DNA of 64,000 nt from Flavobacteriaceae bacterium PS02334. GTDB lineage: Bacteria; Bacteroidota; Bacteroidia; Flavobacteriales; Flavobacteriaceae. The stretch is taken from positions 496,001 to 560,000 of the forward strand of contig JASCOH010000002.1 of the NCBI GenBank assembly GCA_029959295.1, given 5' to 3'. The translations under genes and the position numbers were made by a program. Shown in pieces: positions 26,014 to 34,571 of this stretch; position 1 is the stretch's first letter, and the number at the start of each line of letters is the position of its first letter. Under the pieces are notes generated by a model, which saw only the letters and a program-made list of their open reading frames with translations, was not told where the DNA came from and ran no database searches.

Positions 26014-26232
26014 ATGGACATTAAACGTTACGAAGAATTAAAAAATAGCGTGCAAGAAATCATTGATTTGATTGCAACAAAAGATAATAAAGAGGCGAAC
26101 AACAAGCTGACATCGGTTAGTGAAATTTTGGATGAGCTTTTAGACCATGCCGAAGAAGACGAAGAATTGATTGAAATCAGCCGTTATCAAGTGCTTTTAA
26201 ATCAATTATATCAAAAAATTAATGCAGAATAA
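26014..26232 (+). CDS. Small acidic helical protein of unknown function
   Basis: 72 residues, predicted wholly alpha-helical, with an acidic segment DHAEEDEELIEI near residues 48-59. The heptad-like leucines and isoleucines suggest a helical hairpin. It sits between the 50-residue basic protein (3 bp gap) and the YchJ-like gene (11 bp overlap), so it is translationally coupled to the latter. No family is recognised. The opposite charges of the first two products may mean they interact, which is only a guess. Confidence 0.7.
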   Translation: MDIKRYEELKNSVQEIIDLIATKDNKEANNKLTSVSEILDELLDHAEEDEELIEISRYQVLLNQLYQKINAE

Positions 26233-26611
26233 TTCCCGAAAATCTTGCTATTGCAGTTCTGGAAATTCTTTTTCAGATTGTTGCGAACCTTATATCAAAG
26301 GTATTGAAAATGCGCCAACTGCTGAAAAATTAATGCGCTCAAGATATAGCGCTTATGCAACTCAAGAAGCCGATTATTTAGTAGCAACTACGCACATTTC
26401 TACAAGAAAATACCACAAAAAAAGCGATATTTTAGAATGGTCAAAATCGAATAATTGGCTTCGTCTGGAAGTTTTAAGTGCGTCTGAAAATAGCGTAGAA
26501 TTCAAGGCTTATTTTCTAGATAATCAGCTTCAGGCAAATATTCATCATGAAAAATCAGCTTTCAAATTCGAGAACGGAAAGTGGTTTTATGTAGATGGAA
26601 AATTCTTTTAG
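26222..26611 (+). CDS. YchJ-family protein with SEC-C zinc motif
   Basis: 129-residue soluble protein. The N-terminal SEC-C type zinc motif reads SCYCSSGNSFSDCC (residues 8-21). It is followed by the YchJ signature A-P-T-A-E-K-L-M-R-S-R-Y-S-A-Y and an NTF2-like C-terminal domain ending in F-E-N-G-K-W-F-Y-V-D-G. E. coli YchJ has no firmly established role. It overlaps the 72-residue gene by 11 bp, and its stop codon abuts that of the convergent AlkD-like gene. Confidence 0.88.
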   Translation: MQNNSRKSCYCSSGNSFSDCCEPYIKGIENAPTAEKLMRSRYSAYATQEADYLVATTHISTRKYHKKSDILEWSKSNNWLRLEVLSASENSVEFKAYFLDNQLQANIHHEKSAFKFENGKWFYVDGKFF

Positions 26612-27709
26612 CTAAAATTCAATTTCGAAATCTTTCAGCACTTTTTCCTCGCCATTTACAATTATCGAAAGCTGGTGCATTCCGGCGTAAAAAACCCGCG
26701 TCGTGATAATTTTGAAGGATTGTTTTCTTCGGATGTTTATAATTTCATTCGGAAAATATTCTTTTTCACTGATCTTGAACACTTTCTTAGCTAGATGCCC
26801 TTTTGATTTTTTATAGTAAATTCCGTATTCAAGCCTCACGATCTGGTTATTGTTGTTGTCATTTTTTACTGTAAAAGAAAATTCCAGACTGTCTCCGATT
26901 TTTACTTTTGGCGTATGAATCTCAAAGTTTGAAACGTCAATGTTTTTGCTGTCCAAACCATAAATCTTTAATATTTCTGGATGGCCTTGTTTTAATAAAG
27001 TCCGTGCGCCGTGTTTTACAATTGCATCGGTTTCTTTAGAAATTCCTTTCCAATTTCGAGCAATTTCCAGTACTTTTTCAGGATGGTCTTTAGCAATATC
27101 GTTTAAATTATTGGCAACGCTTCTGCGTACATATTCAGAGGAATCGGCTTTTAAATTTTCTAAGATTTCAATCACCAAATCAGGATTTTTCTTCAATTCA
27201 GGAACCGCCATCGCCCAAGGCAATTTCGAACGACTTCCTTCACTTGCCAAACGCCTAACTTTAGGGCTTTCGTGTTTTGACCAAACTTTCATCTGCGCCA
27301 ACATTTCAGGATATTTGATAAGAAAAGGACGGATTCCGAATTCACAACTAATAAATTGTGTAGTAAATTCAAGTGCTTTCACCGAGTTTTCATAATCGTC
27401 GATGCCATAAATTTCAATATAATCGGGAAGAAAAATATAAGCGAGACTTTCTCCAGTGCCATAATTTTCTCGAAGTTTTGCAATCAGTTTTTCGATAATT
27501 GAAAACGCGTCATTAAAATTTTCGGGTAGAAATTCATGCAAAACTTTTGTTGTGTGGCGCATTCTTTCCTTTAATTCCATAGCTAAAAATGCGGGCGTAA
27601 AAATCTTTTCCGTAAAAAGTTTTTTATCAAAATCAGGAAGAACTTGCAGTAAAGTATTCGAAAAACGATTATAAAATTCTGGAGAATAAATATCTTTTAG
27701 CGCGCTCAT
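26612..27709 (-). CDS. DNA alkylation repair (AlkD-like) HEAT-repeat protein
   Basis: 365-residue protein. Residues about 1-230 form the AlkD-type HEAT-like helical array with the signature W-S-K-H-E-S-P-K-V-R-R-L-A-S-E-G-S-R and Y-V-R-R-S-V-A-N-N-L-N-D-I-A-K-D-H-P. Residues about 250-365 form an additional beta-rich domain (K-V-G-D-S-L-E-F-S-F-T-V-K-N). The helical part would bind duplex DNA and could excise alkylated bases. The C-terminal immunoglobulin-like addition is found in a subset of the family and its role is unknown. It sits alone between convergent and tandem neighbours. Confidence 0.87.
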   Translation of the reverse strand: MSALKDIYSPEFYNRFSNTLLQVLPDFDKKLFTEKIFTPAFLAMELKERMRHTTKVLHEFLPENFNDAFSIIEKLIAKLRENYGTGESLAYIFLPDYIEIYGIDDYENSVKALEFTTQFISCEFGIRPFLIKYPEMLAQMKVWSKHESPKVRRLASEGSRSKLPWAMAVPELKKNPDLVIEILENLKADSSEYVRRSVANNLNDIAKDHPEKVLEIARNWKGISKETDAIVKHGARTLLKQGHPEILKIYGLDSKNIDVSNFEIHTPKVKIGDSLEFSFTVKNDNNNNQIVRLEYGIYYKKSKGHLAKKVFKISEKEYFPNEIINIRRKQSFKIITTRVFYAGMHQLSIIVNGEEKVLKDFEIEF

Positions 27710-27735
27710 TTTAGGAAATTATAGAAATTAAACTT

Positions 27736-27782
27736 AGGCAAAAATAGTAATTGCTTTGATAAAGCGCTTCTTATTTTTGCCT
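27736..27782 (-). terminator. Two-tier hairpin after the 600-residue protein gene
   Basis: Outer arms AGGCAAAAATA (27736-27746) and TATTTTTGCCT (27772-27782) pair perfectly over 11 bp. Inside them GCTTT-GAT-AAAGC forms a second stem. It lies 21 bp after the stop codon of the upstream minus-strand gene and is a likely terminator. Confidence 0.65.
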
Positions 27783-27803
27783 TTAGTTTTTATTCTGGAA
27801 ATT

Positions 27804-29606
27804 CTATAAAACTGCAGCTTCAAAACTTTCAACCGAAGTTTTTATTTTTTGTAATTCAAGCAAAATCATTTCTTTTTCTGCTTGAAAATAAGTTGTTTCA
27901 GCAAAAAGGTTTTCATAATATTCAATGCCTTCCAAAAGATTCTGGCGGAATTTTTCAATTTTTTTCCAAGCCATCTTTGAAGTTTCTAGAACTGAATTTT
28001 CAATTTCTTTTTTCAGATAATCGGCATACATTTTTAATTCTTTCATAAAAAAGTGAGGCCTGTTTTTTACTGAAATCACATTGTCGTTTCCATAAATGTG
28101 CTTGACCATTCTCAAAAGCGAAATTTCTTCGGTAAAGTAAGCCATATTTGGTCCTGGGCAAACTACAATTCCTTGCGCTTCGCCTTTTACGGGTAAATTA
28201 TTTTCCAATAAGGAAGCGTTTGAAAGACCTACGCAAAGGCATGATTTTTCTAGTATTTTTTCTCTTTTTTGGATGAATTCGCTTTCAGAAATAACTTTTT
28301 TTTCTTGTTCCAATTCGTGTAATTTCTGTTCTTGGTATTTTTTGGAAGCCGTGCAAATTGCTTTTCCGGCGAATTCCTTATTGAGTTCTAGATATTTTTT
28401 CGGACAAGAACTTCCGAATTTTCCGTGTGAAATTCTGTGCTGTTTTAAAGCTTCATTCGTAGTTCCTTTCACACTGTTGAAAGGAATTCCCAATGGAGAA
28501 ATATGGCTCAAGAATAAGTCGCTTTCGGTTGCTTTGCTAAGTAATTTTCGAGTTTCTGGATCTACAGAAGTCGCTTCTGGAACTAATAAAAACGGCGAAC
28601 CCCAACCCACAGAATCTACATTATATTGTTTTAATAAAAATTCATGTTCTTCAGAAGTTCCAACACCGCCTTGAACCGTAATTTTAAGTTCCAAAGGAGA
28701 ATTTGGCACTGAAAATCCTTTTTGAATTAAAGCTTTTGTCATCAATTCATGTGCGGAATTTACCAATTCTGATTTCTTGTTTTTAAATTCCTCCAAAATA
28801 AATCCTAATAAAAAACCGTCAGTTGCAAAAGCATGTCCACCGCAGTTTAACCCAGATTCTATGCGGTATTCAGAAACCCAAAGTCCTTTTTTGGCCAGAT
28901 AATTTCCTTGAATCATCGCTGACCTGAAATCGCTTACTTTCAAGATGATTTTCTTTTTCAATTTATAATTTTCATCTGGAAAAAAATCACTGAAATCTTC
29001 TAAATAGCCATATAAAGACGGATTCATTCCGGCAGAAAAAACTACAGAAGATTCTAAATTGCTATTGGCAAAACCTCTTAAAGCGGCATGCGCATCATTG
29101 AAAATTGACGGAAGCAGTTTTCCTTGGCTGAAATTTTCCTTGTCGACTTTCGTCATAATATTTACGTCGATATCGCCGGCAACAAGATTTTTTTCGATGA
29201 ATTGCAACAGCGTTTCTTTCGCGGAAGCGCCATTTTGCAATATTTCCTGAAACTTCAATTTGATTTCTGACTGGTTTGGAAGAATGGCAATATAATTATC
29301 TAAAACCGTTTTGCTTTCCAGAATTTCAGTTTTAAATTTCTCAAATTTTTCTTTTACAATTTTGTCTACAAGATTTAAATAGGATGTAATTCGCTTGGCT
29401 CTGAAATCGTGTATTTTCTGCGTAATTTCCTCATATTGAAAATTAAATTTCTTGCTGTAAAAAGCATTTAGCTTTTCCATAAGATCGTCGTCCATGATTG
29501 AAATTACTGAGGAAATTCCGTATTGCGCGACACGAATCGGACTGTCGATCGTGTAGGCGAGTCCCATTACAGGAATATGAAAAGTATGAAGTTGCGAATT
29601 ATTCAT
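27804..29606 (-). CDS. Large protein of unknown function, possible TIM-barrel flavoenzyme
   Basis: 600 residues with no signal peptide and no family confidently recognised. Near the N terminus PVMGLAYTIDSPIRVAQYG (12-30) and ISSVISIMDD look like the first strands of a barrel. GLNCGGHAFATDGF (252-264) and VQGGVGTSEEHEFLLK then DSVGWGSPFLL (311-341) resemble the phosphate/FMN-binding end of TIM-barrel flavoenzymes such as glutamate synthase or nitronate monooxygenase. Cysteines C401, C418, C456, C458 and C483 are candidate metal or Fe-S ligands. The C-terminal 70 residues are coiled-coil-like. It has its own terminator and no operon partner. The barrel assignment is inference. Confidence 0.6.
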   Translation of the reverse strand: MNNSQLHTFHIPVMGLAYTIDSPIRVAQYGISSVISIMDDDLMEKLNAFYSKKFNFQYEEITQKIHDFRAKRITSYLNLVDKIVKEKFEKFKTEILESKTVLDNYIAILPNQSEIKLKFQEILQNGASAKETLLQFIEKNLVAGDIDVNIMTKVDKENFSQGKLLPSIFNDAHAALRGFANSNLESSVVFSAGMNPSLYGYLEDFSDFFPDENYKLKKKIILKVSDFRSAMIQGNYLAKKGLWVSEYRIESGLNCGGHAFATDGFLLGFILEEFKNKKSELVNSAHELMTKALIQKGFSVPNSPLELKITVQGGVGTSEEHEFLLKQYNVDSVGWGSPFLLVPEATSVDPETRKLLSKATESDLFLSHISPLGIPFNSVKGTTNEALKQHRISHGKFGSSCPKKYLELNKEFAGKAICTASKKYQEQKLHELEQEKKVISESEFIQKREKILEKSCLCVGLSNASLLENNLPVKGEAQGIVVCPGPNMAYFTEEISLLRMVKHIYGNDNVISVKNRPHFFMKELKMYADYLKKEIENSVLETSKMAWKKIEKFRQNLLEGIEYYENLFAETTYFQAEKEMILLELQKIKTSVESFEAAVL

Positions 29607-29698
29607 GCTGATTTTTTAGAGATTAGCCTGCAAATATTGGAAAATGGGCAGACTAAAAAACTGATAAATATCATGTGCATGAAATATTTTGCAAAAAG

Positions 29699-29725
29699 AA
29701 AACCCTTGATTTCTCAAGGGTTTTT
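29699..29725. terminator. Intrinsic terminator after the DUF4249 gene
   Basis: The stem AAAACCCTTGA / TCAAGGGTTTT with loop TTTC is flanked by A and T runs. It lies 19 bp after the minus-strand stop at 29744. Confidence 0.8.
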
Positions 29726-29743
29726 ATGAAATAACACGAAAAA

Positions 29744-30559
29744 TTATTCTACTAAATATTGCTTAGAATCCATTTCGGAGACATTAAAATAGCCCAAGGA
29801 ATAATTTTCAAAGTTCGTAGTGTTCACAACATTGCCGCGCAAAGTCGCGGGAGGCGTTTGAAAAGGCCCGCCACCGCCGACGATTCCTGCCAAAACATTC
29901 ATATAATTGTAATATGTTTTTGAAATTCCTAAAATGGAAAAATCCAATGTGTCGCCAGATTTTAAATCTTCGTGGCTGTAAAAAGCAAAGATCTGATTTC
30001 CTTGAAAAAACTCGTCACTCACAGAATCAAAACTCGGAATTACGGTAAAACTTGGCTTGTATCTTGTCAGGTAATAATCTTCTGTAGCTCCGTTATCAGT
30101 GTAAAATATCTTTATTTCGATTTCATCTCCTGAAAATCCGCCATCATTTTTTTGCTCAAATCTTTCAATTCGGGGCGCAGGTTTCAGGGTTTCCTTTGCG
30201 GTATAAGTTTCATTTTTATAAACTACAGTCAAAACATAATCAGTATTCAAAACCGGAAGGAAATTAGCGCAAAAATACTCGCCGCTTTGCTGATATTCTG
30301 TGAAAGTAAAAACAGTATTGTTGCTATCAGTAATAAAAACGGTAGCGCCAGAAGCAGGCGGAATCGCAGTTTCATAATAACCAGTTGTAGTAGTCAGTTT
30401 TATTTTTTGTTCATTGCCAAGAGTGCCTTTTTGCCAAATAATCGAAGCGTCAATCACAAGTTTTGGCGGTGCAGTATTTAGATCGACATCAACAACATCT
30501 TCGCAGGAAGCTGTAAAAATAGCGATCAATATTAGTACTATATATCTTAAATTTTTCAT
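29744..30559 (-). CDS. DUF4249-family lipoprotein
   Basis: 271-residue lipoprotein, with lipobox I-F-T-A-S-C at Cys19 followed by E-D-V-V-D-V-D-L-N-T-A-P-P-K-L-V-I. This opening and the later beta-sandwich pattern are typical of DUF4249 proteins, which act with TonB-dependent receptors at the outer membrane. The ATG at 30559 is preferred to an upstream in-frame start inside the receptor gene because it gives a proper lipoprotein signal. The receptor stop codon is 13 bp upstream, so the two form an operon. The transported ligand is unknown. Confidence 0.87.
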   Translation of the reverse strand: MKNLRYIVLILIAIFTASCEDVVDVDLNTAPPKLVIDASIIWQKGTLGNEQKIKLTTTTGYYETAIPPASGATVFITDSNNTVFTFTEYQQSGEYFCANFLPVLNTDYVLTVVYKNETYTAKETLKPAPRIERFEQKNDGGFSGDEIEIKIFYTDNGATEDYYLTRYKPSFTVIPSFDSVSDEFFQGNQIFAFYSHEDLKSGDTLDFSILGISKTYYNYMNVLAGIVGGGGPFQTPPATLRGNVVNTTNFENYSLGYFNVSEMDSKQYLVE

Positions 30560-30572
30560 CGTATTTTTATAA

Positions 30573-32942
30573 TTAAAATTTGAAATTATAACTGATTCCT
30601 GGAACGATTCCAAATATCGAAAGCCTTACGGCCTCATTTTTTCCTGTAAGTTCATCCTGCCTGAAGTTAATTGAAGCTGCGTTTGCTCTTCCATAAAGGT
30701 TGTAAATACTGAAAACCCATTCGCCTTGCCAGCCTTTTTTCTTGTCTGGTTTTGGAGTGTAAGTTGCAGAAATATCTAAGTGATGATATGCTGGAAGCCT
30801 GTCTTCATTACGCAAGCCGTAACTTGGAATCGTAATTCCTTGGTATTGATATTGCCCATTCGGATAGGTAACCGGCTGGCCAGATTGCAAGGCGAAATTG
30901 GCTCCAAATGACCATTTCTGATTTAAATCATAAGCACTTGTGATAGCTAAATTATGCGTTTTGTCATATGCAGAACGGTACCATTTTCCGCCATTTATTC
31001 CAGGTTCGCCGGCATTTCTTCCTGGTGTCTGCTGTTCAGATCTTGATAAAGTATAAGAAATCCAGCCGTTGAATTTGCCTGTATTTTTCTTAAACATTAC
31101 TTCAAGTCCGTAAGCGCGCATTTTTCCGTTTAAAATGATTTGTTCAATATTTTCATTTGCAATTAAATCGGCTCCGTCAATATAATCAAGGCGGTTTTTT
31201 ATGTCTTTGTAAAAAGTTTCAACTTCCAAAGAATAATCATCATTTTTGAAATTTCGGAAGTAGCCGAAAGCAAACTGGTCAGCGATTTGCGGTTTGATAA
31301 ATTGATCGCTCGGCGTCCAAATATCTAACGGAGTAGGGGAAGACGTGTTTGAAATTAGTTGCAAATATTGCGTCATTCGATTATAACTCGCTTTTAACGA
31401 CTCGTTTTCGTTGACCACAAATGAAACGGCTGCTCTTGGTTCAAAATTATTGAAAGAAGCAACGGTTTCATTTTTACCATAATGACGTGAATCTATCGGT
31501 GTTCCCTTTTCATAAATTTGAAAATCTTGGTTGAAAACAACTGCCTGATTGTTTGCATAAGAGTTTATATTTGAATCTCCCAATCTATAAAAAAGGCTGT
31601 ATCTCATGCCATACATTAAAGATATTTTATCTGAAATTTGATGTTCTGCTTCGATGTAAGTGGCGGGTTCTAAGGCATATTTTTTCTCAAATTGTCGGTA
31701 ATTTATTCCAGAAGAATTTCCAGTCGGTTGAATTGTTCCTGGATTGAAATCGTAATAAATTGCATTTACGCCATAATTCAGCTTAAATTTATCAGAAACA
31801 TAATGCTTGAAATCATATTTCAAATTGTAGTTTTTGATACCTAAGTCGAAATCAAATCCAACCAAATCAAGCTTCAATCCGTAATAATAATCGCTGTAAA
31901 TCAAGGATAAATTCGTAAACAATTGATCTGAAAATAAGTGATTCCAGCGAAGATTTAAGGTAGAATTCCCATAAGTATTTTCAAAACTGTCAGCAATTCC
32001 AAAAACATCTCTTCCGAAATAACCTGAAAAATATAAGTTATTGTTGTCGTTTAGTTTATAATTCAATTTGGCATTTAAATCATAAAAATAAGCGGTGTTG
32101 TCATTGTCTGAAAGCTTTAAAAATAAGTGCGCATAAGAACCACGACCCGCAACTAAAAAAGAACCTTTGTCTTTCACAATCGGGCCTTCAGCCAGAAGCC
32201 GGCTCGAAATCAAGCCAATTCCACCATTCATGTGAAAATTTTTGGAGTTTCCATCTTTCTGGTAAACATCTAAAACAGAGGAAACTCGACCTCCATAGCG
32301 TGCAGGAATTCCTCCTTTGTACAATTTCAAATCCTTAATTGCATCCGAATTAAATACGGAGAAAAAGCCAAAAACATGCGAAGAATTATAAATCGTGGCT
32401 TCATCCAAAAGAATCAAATTTTGATCTGCGCCACCGCCTCTGACATTAAATCCAGAAGCGCCTTCTCCAGCATTTGTAACACCTGGAAGCAATAAAATTG
32501 ATTTTAAAACATCAACTTCTCCTAAAACAACAGGCATCTTTTTGATTGTTTCGATTGAAAGCCTGTTGACGCTCATTTCTGCCTTTCGGATGTTGCTTTT
32601 GCTCTTTTCAGTAATGACCACTTCTTCTAGATTTTCACTATTTCCAGTAAGAGAATGGTTGATTTTTGTGTTTTGAGTAAGCGAAATATTTTGTTTGATC
32701 GTCTGAAATCCGATGTAGCTGATTTCGATTTCATAATCGCCTTTTGGAAGTGAAATAGAGTAGAACCCATATTCATTTGTTGTTGTTCCTATTTTGAGGG
32801 AAGGGACGTAAACATTGACTCCGATTAATGTTTCATTGCTACTTGAGTCAGAAATTGTGCCACTGATTGCAAATTTTTGCTGGGAAAATCCCGAGACAAT
32901 TAGGGCAAAAAACAATAAGATTGTAATCTGTAATTTGAACAT
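30573..32942 (-). CDS. TonB-dependent outer-membrane receptor with carboxypeptidase-like N domain
   Basis: 789-residue outer-membrane transporter. A signal peptide (to about 21) is followed by a CarboxypepD_reg-like domain (residues 22-110: ISGTISDSSSNETLIGVNVYV). The plug (about 120-225) has V-R-G-G-G-A-D-Q-N-L-I-L-L-D and G-G-I-P-A-R-Y-G-G-R-V-S-S-V-L-D, and a 22-strand barrel ends in G-I-V-P-G-I-S-Y-N-F-K-F. It lacks the SusC-specific features and pairs with DUF4249 rather than SusD. The substrate is unknown and could be an iron complex, peptide or other nutrient. It is the first gene of a two-gene operon. Confidence 0.92.
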   Translation of the reverse strand: MFKLQITILLFFALIVSGFSQQKFAISGTISDSSSNETLIGVNVYVPSLKIGTTTNEYGFYSISLPKGDYEIEISYIGFQTIKQNISLTQNTKINHSLTGNSENLEEVVITEKSKSNIRKAEMSVNRLSIETIKKMPVVLGEVDVLKSILLLPGVTNAGEGASGFNVRGGGADQNLILLDEATIYNSSHVFGFFSVFNSDAIKDLKLYKGGIPARYGGRVSSVLDVYQKDGNSKNFHMNGGIGLISSRLLAEGPIVKDKGSFLVAGRGSYAHLFLKLSDNDNTAYFYDLNAKLNYKLNDNNNLYFSGYFGRDVFGIADSFENTYGNSTLNLRWNHLFSDQLFTNLSLIYSDYYYGLKLDLVGFDFDLGIKNYNLKYDFKHYVSDKFKLNYGVNAIYYDFNPGTIQPTGNSSGINYRQFEKKYALEPATYIEAEHQISDKISLMYGMRYSLFYRLGDSNINSYANNQAVVFNQDFQIYEKGTPIDSRHYGKNETVASFNNFEPRAAVSFVVNENESLKASYNRMTQYLQLISNTSSPTPLDIWTPSDQFIKPQIADQFAFGYFRNFKNDDYSLEVETFYKDIKNRLDYIDGADLIANENIEQIILNGKMRAYGLEVMFKKNTGKFNGWISYTLSRSEQQTPGRNAGEPGINGGKWYRSAYDKTHNLAITSAYDLNQKWSFGANFALQSGQPVTYPNGQYQYQGITIPSYGLRNEDRLPAYHHLDISATYTPKPDKKKGWQGEWVFSIYNLYGRANAASINFRQDELTGKNEAVRLSIFGIVPGISYNFKF

Positions 32943-33251
32943 TTTTTGATTGATTTTGATTGTTGAAGTTTATGATAAAGCTGTTTCTATTTTTTCATAT
33001 AAATTAATTTTAGGGAATCAGTAGTATTTATTTGCGTCCAAAAATCCTATAATTATTATTGGCGACAAAATTTATAGGCGAATTTTCTGTAATATTTATG
33101 ATTTAATTTTTATAAAATGGGAAAACACTGTTTTTGAAACGTATAAGATTTCAAAGTATTGTATTGCAATAAAATTCTTTCATAAAATTGAAAACTTCCT
33201 AAAAATTAAAAGCTCCCAATTTTGGAAGCTTTTAATTTTTAGGAAGTTTTT
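32943..33251. other. 309-bp intergenic region
   Basis: It contains the long hairpin at 33191-33250 that ends the HAD operon and, next to 32942, the promoter region of the TonB receptor. No convincing TAnnTTTG box, open frame or RNA gene is seen in the remaining 248 bp, which are very AT-rich. Confidence 0.6.
33191..33250 (-). terminator. Very long perfect hairpin ending the DUF1684-TatD-tcdA-HAD operon
   Basis: The arms 33191-33214 and 33227-33250 are perfectly complementary over 24 bp. Inside are one mismatch, two more base pairs and a 6-nt loop. The hairpin begins 1 nt after the stop codon of the last HAD gene on the minus strand. It is much longer than an ordinary terminator and could also protect the mRNA 3' end. 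Confidence 0.8.
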
Positions 33252-33908
33252 CTAATTTATATTCTTGATTATTTCGAAATCTAAATCCTTGAAATCATAT
33301 ACAATTATGTCAGCCAAAGATTGATCTTGACTGTCAACGCCTTCACTTTTATAAGCGATGCAGAATATTCCCGCTGCATTTGCTGCTTTGATTCCGTTCG
33401 TACTGTCTTCAATTACAATACACTGCTCAATTGGAGTTTTAGAAAGCGACGCTGCTTTTAAGAAAATTGCAGGATTTGGTTTTGATTCCGGAAAATCTTC
33501 GCCGCTGACTTTATGCGTGAAATATTGGTTCAAGTTAAAACGCTCAAAAACTTTATTGATAATTGCCATTTCTGAAGAAGAAGCTACGACTAACTGCATT
33601 CCGTTTTTGTGCAAATCAATAATCAAATCTTTTACGCCAGGCATCAAATGCAGATCTTCTTTTTTGTCAAAAGCTTCGATAAAAAGATTGTTTTTGGCTA
33701 AAATCAAATCGTCAATTTCATGCGAAAGCTGAAATCTATCTTTCAGCTTTTTATAAATCATTTTATTGGAATTGCCTGTAAATGTGGAATATATATCTTC
33801 AGTTACATCAATATTCAAATCTTTAAATTGTATTGAACTTACTTCGTGATGCAACGGCTCGCTATTTACCAGAACGCCGTCCATGTCAAAAATCACGGTT
33901 TTAATCAT
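33252..33908 (-). CDS. HAD-superfamily hydrolase, beta-phosphoglucomutase-like (copy 2)
   Basis: 218-residue cytosolic phosphatase or phosphomutase. The nucleophile motif is VIFDMDGV (D8, D10), motif II is VVASSS, the lysine is in GEDFPESKPNP and the acidic motif is CIVIEDSTNGIKAA. A helical cap follows motif I, as in beta-phosphoglucomutase-like enzymes. It is a close paralogue of the gene just upstream: same length, same motifs, over half of positions alike by eye, separated by 6 bp. It is therefore a tandem duplicate. The substrate is probably a sugar phosphate, but it is not known. Confidence 0.9.
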   Translation of the reverse strand: MIKTVIFDMDGVLVNSEPLHHEVSSIQFKDLNIDVTEDIYSTFTGNSNKMIYKKLKDRFQLSHEIDDLILAKNNLFIEAFDKKEDLHLMPGVKDLIIDLHKNGMQLVVASSSEMAIINKVFERFNLNQYFTHKVSGEDFPESKPNPAIFLKAASLSKTPIEQCIVIEDSTNGIKAANAAGIFCIAYKSEGVDSQDQSLADIIVYDFKDLDFEIIKNIN

Positions 33909-33914
33909 TATTTT

Positions 33915-34571
33915 TTATTTTAGATTCTTAATTTTTTCGGCAGATAATTCGTTGAAATGATTGATAATCAAATCGGCTTTTGATAAATCTTGCAGTTTTG
34001 AATGTTCGCTGTTGTAGCCTACGCAGAAAATTCCGGCAGCGACTGAAGCCTGAATTCCATTGGAAGAATCTTCAATCACGATGCATTTATTTTTTGGCGC
34101 CATTGACAGTGAAGCCGCATGTTCAAAAATTGCCGGATGCGGTTTTGACTTAGGAAAATCTTCACCGCTGACAATATCTGAAAAATATTGGTGCAGGTGA
34201 AAACGCTTGAAAACTCTGTCAATTGTCACTTTTGAAGCCGAAGAAGCTACGATCAATTGAATTCCGTTATTGTATAAATCTTTGATCAGATCTTCAACGC
34301 CTTCAAGCAAATGCAAATCTTCTTTGGTGTCAAAAGCATCGTTGAAAATGTTTCTTTTTCTCTGGATCAGATTTTCCACTTCATGATCCAAATTGAAAAT
34401 ATCTTTCAGTTTTTGGAAAACATTTCGTGTAGAATTTCCTGTAAAAGTGGCAAACATTTCGTCAGTCACAGGAATATTCAATTCGTCAAAATGATGGAAA
34501 TAAGCATATCTGTGAACGGGTTCTGTGTCTACAATTACGCCGTCCATATCAAAAATTACTGTCTTAATCAT
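33915..34571 (-). CDS. HAD-superfamily hydrolase, beta-phosphoglucomutase-like (copy 1)
   Basis: 218-residue HAD phosphatase with VIFDMDGVIVDTEPVH (D8, D10), VASSASKV, GEDFPKSKPHP and CIVIEDSSNGIQA. It starts inside the end of tcdA (8-bp overlap), so it is translationally coupled to it, and it is followed by its paralogue after 6 bp. The cap-domain residues differ between the two copies (for example HLLEGVEDLIKDL here), which suggests they have diverged in substrate. The likely role is removal of phosphate from a sugar phosphate or a damaged metabolite. Confidence 0.9.
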   Translation of the reverse strand: MIKTVIFDMDGVIVDTEPVHRYAYFHHFDELNIPVTDEMFATFTGNSTRNVFQKLKDIFNLDHEVENLIQRKRNIFNDAFDTKEDLHLLEGVEDLIKDLYNNGIQLIVASSASKVTIDRVFKRFHLHQYFSDIVSGEDFPKSKPHPAIFEHAASLSMAPKNKCIVIEDSSNGIQASVAAGIFCVGYNSEHSKLQDLSKADLIINHFNELSAEKIKNLK

